From JAVEYA01 sp034003745 (GTDB lineage: Bacteria > Bacillota > Peptococcia > DRI-13 > PHAD01): DNA of 12,415 nt. A model generated the notes under the pieces. The model did no database searches, was not told the origin of the DNA, and worked only from the letters and a program-made list of their open reading frames with translations. Shown in pieces: positions 6,840 to 12,415 of this stretch (positions are counted from its first letter, which is position 1; every line of letters begins with the position of its first letter). Where the stretch lies: positions 1 through 12,415 of the forward strand of contig JAVEYA010000068.1 in assembly GCA_034003745.1 (NCBI GenBank), read 5' to 3'. The translations under genes were made by a program, and so were the position numbers.

Positions 6840-8069
6840 ATGGATTACAATCAGGAAGCGTTAAAGCTGCACAAAGAGCTGCAGGGAAAGCTGGAAGTCA
6901 TCAGTAAAGTACCGGTCACCAATAAAGACGACCTTTCTATCGCCTATACGCCGGGTGTAGCCGAACCATGCAAGCATATCCATAAGGATAAGTCGTTGGT
7001 ATATACCTATACCATTAAGAAAATCTATATCGCGGTGGTCTCGGACGGCACGGCTGTACTGGGCCTGGGAGATATCGGACCGGAAGCGGCCATGCCGGTC
7101 ATGGAAGGAAAATGCGTACTCTTTAAAGAATTCGGAGGCGTAGATGCGGTTCCCCTTTGTGTTGATACCAAAAAAGCGGATGAAATCATTAAATTGGTAG
7201 TCCAGTTAGCGCCCTCCTTTGGCGGTATCAATCTGGAAGATATCAGCGGGCCGCGTTGCTTTGAAATAGAAAGAGAAATTAAAAAGCAGGTGGATATCCC
7301 GATCTTCCATGACGACCAGCATGGAACGGCCGTAGTAGTATTAAGCGGTCTGATTAATGCGTTAAAGATTGTGAAGAAGGATATTAAGGATATTGAAGTG
7401 GTGATTAACGGCGCAGGGGCGGCCGGCATCAGCACGGCCCGTCTGCTGAAATCCTCCGGCGCCGGCAACGTGGTGCTGTGCGATACCAATGGCGCCATTT
7501 ATAGCGGACGGACGCAGGGGATGAATGCGGAAAAGGAACTCCTGGCCCAGGAAACCAATAAGCATCAGGAGAAGGGGTCTTTAGCCGAAGTCATCAAGGG
7601 GAAGGACGTCTTTATCGGCGTGTCCGCGCCGGGCATTGTCACGCAGGATATGGTCAAAACCATGAAGAAAGACGCGATTGTTTTTGCCATGGCCAACCCG
7701 GTTCCGGAAATATTCCCGGACGAAGCCAAAGCGGCCGGGGCCAAAGTAGTGGGAACAGGACGTTCCGACTTTGCCAACCAGGTCAACAACGTGCTGGCTT
7801 TTCCGGGTATCTTCCGGGGGGCGCTGGACGTAATGGCCTCAGATATCAATGAGGAAATGAAAATTGCCGCCGCCTATGCGCTGGCCGGGATTATCAAAGA
7901 GGACGAATTGAATGAGGAGTATGTCATCCCCAAAGCCTTTGACCTGCGGGTGGGTCCGGTAGTAGCTGCCGCAGTGGCTGAAGCTGCCGTTAAATCCGGT
8001 GTGGCCCGCCTGCCGCTGACCTATGAACAAGAGCTGGAGCAGGCGACGAAGCTGATGAAGAAAAGATAA
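6840..8069 (+). CDS. NAD(P)-dependent malic enzyme (oxaloacetate-decarboxylating)
   Basis: This cytosolic enzyme oxidatively decarboxylates malate to pyruvate and CO2 with reduction of NAD(P), using a divalent metal. At 409 residues it belongs to the short bacterial/YtsJ-type family. 'AYTPGV' at 35-40 holds the catalytic tyrosine and 'VVSDGTAVLGLGDIGPEAA' begins at 66. Other motifs are 'MEGK' with catalytic Lys91, 'GGINLEDI' with Glu133/Asp134 and 'HDDQHGTA' with Asp158/Asp159 for metal binding. The dinucleotide fold has 'INGAGAAGIS' at 189-198, and 'MANPVPE' and 'TGRSDFANQVNN' follow. GGAGGG at 6827-6832, seven bases before ATG 6840, is a strong ribosome binding site. Two fumarase subunit genes follow after 18 bases, so the three genes together would convert fumarate to pyruvate. 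The coenzyme preference, and any activity on other 2-hydroxyacids, cannot be read from the sequence. Confidence 0.95.
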   Translation: MDYNQEALKLHKELQGKLEVISKVPVTNKDDLSIAYTPGVAEPCKHIHKDKSLVYTYTIKKIYIAVVSDGTAVLGLGDIGPEAAMPVMEGKCVLFKEFGGVDAVPLCVDTKKADEIIKLVVQLAPSFGGINLEDISGPRCFEIEREIKKQVDIPIFHDDQHGTAVVVLSGLINALKIVKKDIKDIEVVINGAGAAGISTARLLKSSGAGNVVLCDTNGAIYSGRTQGMNAEKELLAQETNKHQEKGSLAEVIKGKDVFIGVSAPGIVTQDMVKTMKKDAIVFAMANPVPEIFPDEAKAAGAKVVGTGRSDFANQVNNVLAFPGIFRGALDVMASDINEEMKIAAAYALAGIIKEDELNEEYVIPKAFDLRVGPVVAAAVAEAAVKSGVARLPLTYEQELEQATKLMKKR

Positions 8070-8087
8070 CTTAAGGGTGGTGTCCTT

Positions 8088-8933
8088 ATGAAAGAAATAG
8101 ATGCGTCTGTCATTATAGACGCGGTGGAACAGATGTGTATCCAGGCGGCGTGCGACCTGCCTGAAGATGTGGAGGAGCTTATCAAGGCTTCCGCCAAGCA
8201 GGAAGAGTCGGCCTTCGGCAAATATATTTTTGAGCAGATTCTGGATAACGTGGCTTATTCCCGGCAAGAGACTATCGCTATGTGTCAGGACACCGGCATG
8301 GCCGTCTTCTTCGTAGAATTGGGCCAGGAAGTCCATATTAAAGGTGGAGGCCTCATTGACGCCATCAACGAAGGTGTCCGGAGGGGGTACCAGAAAGGCT
8401 ATTTGCGCAAATCGGTTATCGACGACCCCATCTTCCTGCGTAAAAATACCACGGATAACACCCCGGCTGTTATTCACACCACCGTTGTGCCGGGCGACTC
8501 CCTGAAAATCATAGTCCTGCCTAAAGGCGGCGGCAGCGAGAATATGGGCGCCCTGAAAATGCTTAAACCCTCTGATGGGCTGCAGGGCGTGAAGGATTTC
8601 GTCGTCAAGTCGGTGCTGGAAGCCGGGGGCAATCCTTGCCCGCCTGTTATCGTAGGGGTAGGGATCGGCGGAACGATGGATATGACTACATTGTTGGCCA
8701 AGAAAGCATTGACCAGAAGAGCGGGCTCACCGAACCCCAATCCGCAGTATGCCCAATTAGAAAAGGAGCTGCTGGAGGAAATCAATCAATCAGGCATCGG
8801 GCCCCAGGGCTTAGGCGGCAGGATCTTTGCCCTGGCTGTGCAGATGGAGTACTTTCCCACGCATATCACTGCCCTGCCTGTGGCGGTTAACCTGAACTGT
8901 CACGCTGCTCGCCACGCAGAAGTAGTTTTTTAA
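8088..8933 (+). CDS. Class I fumarate hydratase, alpha subunit (or related tartrate dehydratase alpha)
   Basis: Catalytic, iron-sulfur-binding subunit of a heterodimeric class I fumarase, which reversibly hydrates fumarate to malate. It has 281 residues, as expected for the separated N-terminal domain of FumA-type enzymes. Three cysteines sit where the [4Fe-4S] ligands are expected: Cys66 in 'MCQDTGMA', Cys184 in 'GGNPCPPV' and Cys271 in 'NLNCHAARHAEV'. Also visible are 'PKGGGSENMGALKML' at 146-160 and 'VGVGIGGTMDMTTLLAKKAL'. ATG 8088 has an AAGGGTGGTG-like purine stretch just upstream. The beta subunit gene follows 15 bases later. The L-tartrate dehydratase alpha subunit and mesaconase belong to the same family, but the adjacent malic enzyme favours fumarase. 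The exposed cluster implies oxygen sensitivity, which fits an anaerobic host. Confidence 0.93.
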   Translation: MKEIDASVIIDAVEQMCIQAACDLPEDVEELIKASAKQEESAFGKYIFEQILDNVAYSRQETIAMCQDTGMAVFFVELGQEVHIKGGGLIDAINEGVRRGYQKGYLRKSVIDDPIFLRKNTTDNTPAVIHTTVVPGDSLKIIVLPKGGGSENMGALKMLKPSDGLQGVKDFVVKSVLEAGGNPCPPVIVGVGIGGTMDMTTLLAKKALTRRAGSPNPNPQYAQLEKELLEEINQSGIGPQGLGGRIFALAVQMEYFPTHITALPVAVNLNCHAARHAEVVF

Positions 8934-8948
8934 AAGGGGGGGATCAAG

Positions 8949-9527
8949 ATGCCGGATATTAAGAGAATTAATACGCCGATAACGGATATAGTTATTGAAG
9001 ACTTAAAGGCCGGGGATATGGTTGCCATTACCGGCGTAATTTACACAGGCAGAGACGCCGCGCACAAGCGCCTGATCCAGACCTATCAGGAAGGCAAAGA
9101 ACTGCCGATAGAAATCAAAGGGCAAATTATCTATTATGTAGGACCGTGTCCGGCCAAGCCCGGCCAAGCGCTGGGGTCCTGCGGACCTACGACGAGTTTC
9201 CGGATGGATGCCTACACGCCGGCTCTTCTGGAGCTCGGTTTAAAGGGCATGATCGGCAAAGGACCGCGCGCTGCGGCTGTGGTCGATTCCATGCAAAAGA
9301 ATAATGCCGTTTATTTCGCAGCCATCGGCGGCGCGGGCGCGAGCATTGCCCGCAGCGTCAAGAAAGCCGACATCGTGGCTTATCAGGACCTGGGACCGGA
9401 AGCCATCTACCGGTTGGAAGTAGAGGATTTTCCCGCCATCGTGGTTATCGACAGCGCGGGGAACGATCAATATAAAATCGGACCGCAGCAATATAAAATA
9501 GACCTGTCATCGGACAAGACAGGCTAA
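8949..9527 (+). CDS. Class I fumarate hydratase, beta subunit (or related tartrate dehydratase beta)
   Basis: Second subunit of the split class I fumarase, equivalent to the C-terminal domain of single-chain FumA. It has 192 residues, the usual size. Family motifs are 'GVIYTGRDAAHKR' at 29-41, 'GSCGPTTSFRMD' at 76-87 (the GPTTS.RMD substrate-binding signature) and 'GLKGMIGKGPR' at 97-107. A GGGGGGG-rich ribosome binding site at about 8936-8942 precedes ATG 8949. It is the last gene of the carboxylate cluster: after its TAA comes an intergenic region with a fresh promoter. No convincing intrinsic terminator with a T-run was seen directly after it, so some read-through into hflX is possible. 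Confidence 0.93.
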   Translation: MPDIKRINTPITDIVIEDLKAGDMVAITGVIYTGRDAAHKRLIQTYQEGKELPIEIKGQIIYYVGPCPAKPGQALGSCGPTTSFRMDAYTPALLELGLKGMIGKGPRAAAVVDSMQKNNAVYFAAIGGAGASIARSVKKADIVAYQDLGPEAIYRLEVEDFPAIVVIDSAGNDQYKIGPQQYKIDLSSDKTG

Positions 9528-9536
9528 GTGCAATAT

Positions 9537-9566
9537 TTGGCATCCGCTCACCTAGTATGCTATAAT
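9537..9566 (+). promoter_or_regulatory. Sigma-A-type promoter for hflX with extended -10
   Basis: The sequence shows TTGGCA at 9537-9542 (five of six matches to TTGACA), an 18-base spacer, and TATAAT at 9561-9566 preceded by TGC at 9558-9560, an extended -10. Transcription would start at about 9573-9575. This is the best promoter in the window and marks the boundary between the carboxylate operon and the hflX cluster. Confidence 0.8.
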
Positions 9567-9577
9567 TTAGGTTAAAC

Positions 9578-9600
9578 AGGCACTCCTTTAAGGAGTGCCT
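9578..9600 (+). other. Perfect stem-loop at the 5' end of the hflX leader; weak terminator candidate for the upstream operon
   Basis: The arm AGGCACTCCT at 9578-9587 and the arm AGGAGTGCCT at 9591-9600 are perfect reverse complements around a TTA loop. The stem begins about four bases after the predicted transcription start, so it would cap the 5' end of the hflX transcript, a known way to stabilise a message. Downstream bases CATCTTATCC contain scattered T but no run, so termination of the fumarase operon here would be weak at best. The 3' arm contains an AAGGAG-like sequence repeated in the true ribosome binding site. Confidence 0.8.
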
Positions 9601-9629
9601 CATCTTATCCTGTTAATTTGAAGGAGTGC
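9590..9629 (+). repeat. Direct repeat AAGGAGTGC: hairpin 3' arm and hflX Shine-Dalgarno
   Basis: AAGGAGTGC occurs at 9590-9598 (inside the stem-loop) and again at 9621-9629, where AAGGAG (9621-9626) is the ribosome binding site seven bases before ATG 9634. GCACTCCTT at 9580-9588 is complementary to both copies, so the leader can form either the local hairpin, leaving the ribosome binding site free, or a longer-range 9-bp pairing that would hide it. The sequence match is direct; any switching is inference. Confidence 0.6.
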
Positions 9630-9633
9630 GTGG

Positions 9634-10998
9634 ATGAATAACGGATATGAACATACAAACCAATTGCCGGATAGCGCAAAAGCACCAAGACAAACGAATG
9701 TGGAAATAAACGAAAACAAGTCACGAAAGGCGCTCTTGCTTGGTTTTCATGAACAAAAAGGCGATCTGCTTACCGGTGAGGAATCACTCAACGAGCTGAA
9801 AGAGCTGGCCTTTACCGCCGGAATTGAAGTGCTGGATTTCTTCATGATCAATTTGCCGCATCCTGACCCGGGAAGTTACCTGCGCAGCGGAAAAATCCAG
9901 GAAATTACCTTGCTGAAGGAGCAAAAGGAAATAGATTTGATCCTCCTTGATGCGTATCTTTCGCCCCGGCAGCAAAAGAACCTGACGGAAGCCTGGGACT
10001 GTGAGGTTGCCGACCGTACTGCGCTGATCCTGGAGATTTTCGCCCAAAGGGCCCGGACCAAAGAGGGCAAGCTGCAGGTAGAACTGGCTCAATTGAATTA
10101 CCTGCTGCCAAGACTGCTGGGGCGCGGCCATGAGATGTCACGGCTGGGAGGCGGAATTGGCACCAGAGGCCCCGGCGAAACCAAGCTGGAAGCGGACAGA
10201 AGGCGGATCCGCCGGCGCATTGGCGAGCTGCAGCAGGAGATTGAGGAAATTAAGAAACAGCGGACGGTTTTGCGGAAGAAACGTGCGCGTAATGAAATTC
10301 CGGTAGTCGCTTTGGTCGGTTACACCAATGCTGGCAAGTCAACGCTTCTGAATAAGCTGACGCAAGCCGACGTTTTAACGGAGGATAAGCTGTTTGCTAC
10401 CCTGGACCCGACTACGCGGCGCCTGAAATTCGCGCAGCAGGAAATGCTCTTCACCGATACGGTCGGCTTTATTCATAAATTGCCGCACCAGTTGGTCAGC
10501 GCCTTCCGGGCTACGCTGGAGGAAATCATGTATGCCGATCTCTTGCTGCACGTAGCGGATGCAGGCAATCCCGTCTGCGAGGCGCATATCCAGGCGGTGC
10601 GGCAGGTCCTGGAAAGCATCGGAGCAAACGAAAAGCCCGTCATTTTGGTCTTAAATAAAAAAGATACCGTCAAAGATCCCATCGAGCTGGCCAACACGCT
10701 GCAATTAAATAAGCCGGCTCTTGCCATCTCGGCGCTGCAGGGGGATAATATGGATGAACTCCTGGAACTGGTAGTGGAAAATCTGCCGAAGCAATACCGG
10801 ACCGTGACCCTAAGTATTCCTTACGGGCAATCCGCACTGATAAATAATTTATTTGAGAAAGCACAGGTCCAAAGAATAGAATATCGGGACGAAACTATCG
10901 TATGTTCGGCGTGTCTCTCGGAACAATTACTATCTTTAGTCAGGCCATACATCGAAGAAGGGGGCGGCAATGAGAACCGCAGCGAAGATGATCAATGA
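9634..10998 (+). CDS. hflX: GTPase HflX
   Basis: HflX is a ribosome-associated GTPase; in characterised bacteria it splits stalled or stress-damaged 70S ribosomes. The protein has 454 residues, somewhat longer than the usual 410-430 because of a polar N-terminal leader of about 30 residues. The N-terminal HflX domain shows 'HPDPGSYLRSGKIQEI' and 'LSPRQQKNL' at about 76-117, then 'TKEGKLQVELAQLNYLLPRL' and 'GGGIGTRGPGETKLE', with a charged coiled-coil at about 185-220. GTPase motifs are G1 'GYTNAGKS' at 229-236, G2-region 'FATLDPTTR' at 254-262, G3 'DTVGF' at 275-279, G4 'NKKD' at 341-344 and G5 'SAL' at 366-368. It has its own promoter and overlaps the next gene by 29 bases. All nucleotide-binding motifs are intact, so an active GTPase is expected. 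Confidence 0.97.
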   Translation: MNNGYEHTNQLPDSAKAPRQTNVEINENKSRKALLLGFHEQKGDLLTGEESLNELKELAFTAGIEVLDFFMINLPHPDPGSYLRSGKIQEITLLKEQKEIDLILLDAYLSPRQQKNLTEAWDCEVADRTALILEIFAQRARTKEGKLQVELAQLNYLLPRLLGRGHEMSRLGGGIGTRGPGETKLEADRRRIRRRIGELQQEIEEIKKQRTVLRKKRARNEIPVVALVGYTNAGKSTLLNKLTQADVLTEDKLFATLDPTTRRLKFAQQEMLFTDTVGFIHKLPHQLVSAFRATLEEIMYADLLLHVADAGNPVCEAHIQAVRQVLESIGANEKPVILVLNKKDTVKDPIELANTLQLNKPALAISALQGDNMDELLELVVENLPKQYRTVTLSIPYGQSALINNLFEKAQVQRIEYRDETIVCSACLSEQLLSLVRPYIEEGGGNENRSEDDQ

Positions 10999-12250
10999 AG
11001 TATATAATATCGACGAATTTTTAGTAAAAACATTGGCTCAAGCGGAAGAAGATTGTGTCAAATATTATCGAAATACTGCTGAAACTGTCGATATTAACCA
11101 GATTAAGGTCTTAAAAGCCATGCAGGATAACGGTTTGAGCGATATTCATTTACAGGGCTCCAGCGGATACGGTTACGGTGATATCGGACGCACTGCTCTG
11201 GAAAGAATTTATGCCGATATATTCAAAAGTGAAGCCGCGCTGGTACGGCTGCAGATGGTTTCCGGTACACACGCACTGGCACTGGCGTTTTTGGGAAACT
11301 TAAGCAGGGGAGAGGCATTGATTTCCGCTACCGGCCGGCCTTATGACACCCTGCACAAAGTGATCGGCCTGCATAATGAATATGGCTCACTCATACAACA
11401 GGGGGTAAAGTATCAGGAAATAGCGCTGACAACAGAAGGCAGGATTGATATCGGAAGGGTCCTGGCCGCTGTGACGGAACATACACGCATGGTTTGTTTT
11501 CAGCGTTCCCGGGGGTATGATTGGAGACCCTCTTTTGGGATTGCCCAATTGGAGGAAGCCATTCATGCTGTGAAAGCCAGATATCCGCAAATAATCTGCC
11601 TGGTGGACAATTGCTACGGAGAATTCGTCGAGACCAGAGAACCGACAGAGGCCGGGGCTGATCTGGCGGCCGGTTCCCTGATCAAAAATCCGGGCGGCGG
11701 CTTGGCGCTGACCGGCGGATATCTGGTTGGCAGGAAGGAACTGATTGACCGTGCCGCCATCCGGCTGACCGCGCCGGGCATAGGCGCCTCCGTGGGAGCG
11801 AGCTTGAATTTCAATCGCCCGGCTCTGCAAGGGCTGTTTATGGCGCCGCTGGTTGTTGGTGAAGCGCTCAAGGGGGCGCATCTTGCGGCACGTTTCTTTG
11901 AGTTATTGGGATATCCCGTTCTGCCGGATTATCAGGAGCAGCGCACCGATATTATCCAAGGCATCCGCTTAGGCTCTAAAGCCCTGATGCAAGCCTTTTG
12001 CAGAGGCCTGCAGCGGGCCTGTCCGCTGGATTCCCGGGCGGTGCCCGAACCGGACCTCTTGCCGGGCTATGAACATGAAGTCATCATGGCGGGCGGTACT
12101 TTTATACAGGGTTCCTCCATTGAACTATCCGCAGACGGCCCTATCCGGCCCCCTTACGATATCTTTCTGCAGGGCGGGTTAACCTTGTCCCATGTAAAAA
12201 TCGGCCTTTTGCTGGCGGCACAGGAAATCAGAGCTGAAGGAGCGCGTTAA
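10970..12250 (+). CDS. Methionine gamma-lyase family PLP-dependent protein ('aluminium resistance' family, YnbB-like)
   Basis: A 426-residue fold-type I PLP-dependent protein of the family annotated as methionine gamma-lyase-related or aluminium resistance protein (B. subtilis YnbB). It has 'MVSGTHALALAFLGNL' at 96-111, the region expected to hold the cofactor phosphate, and 'VDNCYGEF' at 212-219 with the probable pyridine-binding Asp213. 'GSLIKNPGGGLALTGGYLVG' at 235-254 has Lys239 as the likely Schiff-base lysine. A C-terminal glycine-rich part follows. AAGGGGG at 10958-10964 serves ATG 10970, inside the end of hflX in another frame, so translation is probably coupled. The ATG at 10988 is a weaker alternative. 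The hflX-ynbB order is also known from Bacillus. The biochemical activity of this family is poorly defined, so gamma-lyase activity should not be assumed. Confidence 0.92.
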   Translation: MRTAAKMINEVYNIDEFLVKTLAQAEEDCVKYYRNTAETVDINQIKVLKAMQDNGLSDIHLQGSSGYGYGDIGRTALERIYADIFKSEAALVRLQMVSGTHALALAFLGNLSRGEALISATGRPYDTLHKVIGLHNEYGSLIQQGVKYQEIALTTEGRIDIGRVLAAVTEHTRMVCFQRSRGYDWRPSFGIAQLEEAIHAVKARYPQIICLVDNCYGEFVETREPTEAGADLAAGSLIKNPGGGLALTGGYLVGRKELIDRAAIRLTAPGIGASVGASLNFNRPALQGLFMAPLVVGEALKGAHLAARFFELLGYPVLPDYQEQRTDIIQGIRLGSKALMQAFCRGLQRACPLDSRAVPEPDLLPGYEHEVIMAGGTFIQGSSIELSADGPIRPPYDIFLQGGLTLSHVKIGLLLAAQEIRAEGAR

Positions 12251-12251
12251 C

Positions 12252-12415
12252 ATGGAACCGGTTTGGGCCTGGGTGGTCTTAGGATTATTACTTGTCTGCA
12301 CTTTCGGCGCAGTACTGCCGTTCTTACCTGGAATACCGCTGATGGCGGTCATCATCGCCGCTTACGGCTGGCTGGAAGGATTTCAACAGATTAATTTCAC
12401 GATTATTATGCTCTC
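12252..12415 (+). CDS. DUF456-type small membrane protein (5' part, runs off window)
   Basis: The reading frame opens at ATG 12252, one base after the preceding stop, and stays open for 54 codons to the window edge. AAGGAG at 12237-12242 lies nine bases upstream. The visible protein starts with a hydrophobic helix (residues 5-18, WAWVVLGLLLVCTF). Then come 'GAVLPFLPGIPLMAVIIAAYGW' and 'LEGFQQINF', which resemble the repeated 'G.LLP.LPG.PL' pattern of DUF456 membrane proteins, and the start of another helix. The function of DUF456 proteins is not established. It is probably co-transcribed with hflX and the PLP protein. The family call rests on a short stretch. Confidence 0.72.
   Translation, partial: MEPVWAWVVLGLLLVCTFGAVLPFLPGIPLMAVIIAAYGWLEGFQQINFTIIML

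Noticed and set aside
7839..8477. Open frame on the - strand (212 codons) spanning the malic enzyme / fumarase alpha junction
   Set aside because: It crosses two strongly supported + strand genes and their intergenic ribosome binding site and has no motif of its own.
9578..9610. Strong intrinsic terminator of the fumarase operon
   Set aside because: The stem is perfect but is followed only by scattered T residues, and a promoter lies upstream of it; kept as a stem-loop rather than a terminator.

Overview
The window looks like part of a chromosome from an anaerobic or fermentative Gram-positive bacterium (Firmicutes, perhaps Negativicutes or Peptococcaceae-like Clostridia). This is inferred from purine-rich AGGAGG-type ribosome binding sites before every gene, a split two-subunit class I fumarase, a short YtsJ-type malic enzyme, and the pair hflX followed by a methionine gamma-lyase-family gene, an order also found in Bacillus subtilis (ynbA-ynbB). 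All genes are on the + strand and tightly packed. No RNA gene, mobile element or CRISPR array was seen, and no gene-free stretch exceeds about 110 bases.

Region 1 (1-9527) is a probable carboxylate uptake and catabolism operon, cut off at its 5' end. It begins with a tripartite tricarboxylate transporter: tctC (3' part only), tctB and tctA, with a strong stem-loop between tctC and tctB. Next come a DUF1932-type 6-phosphogluconate/3-hydroxyacid dehydrogenase-like protein, an MmgE/PrpD-family protein, and the large and small subunits of an aconitase/isopropylmalate-dehydratase-like hydro-lyase. The region ends with an NAD(P) malic enzyme and the alpha and beta subunits of a class I fumarase. 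Fumarase plus malic enzyme would carry fumarate to malate to pyruvate. The middle enzymes form a possible 'dehydrate, rehydrate, oxidise' set acting on an unidentified imported di- or tricarboxylate. No citrate/methylcitrate synthase, methylisocitrate lyase, citrate lyase, isocitrate/isopropylmalate dehydrogenase or CoA enzyme is visible, so this is not a standard methylcitrate or citrate pathway as far as the window shows. It is the most interesting part of the window.

Region 2 (9528-9633) is a compact intergenic control region. It holds a near-consensus extended -10 promoter, a perfect 10-bp stem-loop starting about four bases after the predicted transcription start, and the hflX ribosome binding site. 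The ribosome binding site repeats the 3' arm of that stem-loop, so the 5' arm could pair with either copy.

Region 3 (9634-12415) is a housekeeping cluster: hflX (ribosome-associated GTPase), a PLP-dependent methionine gamma-lyase-family protein whose start overlaps the end of hflX by 29 bases, and the beginning of a small membrane protein of the DUF456 type that runs off the window.
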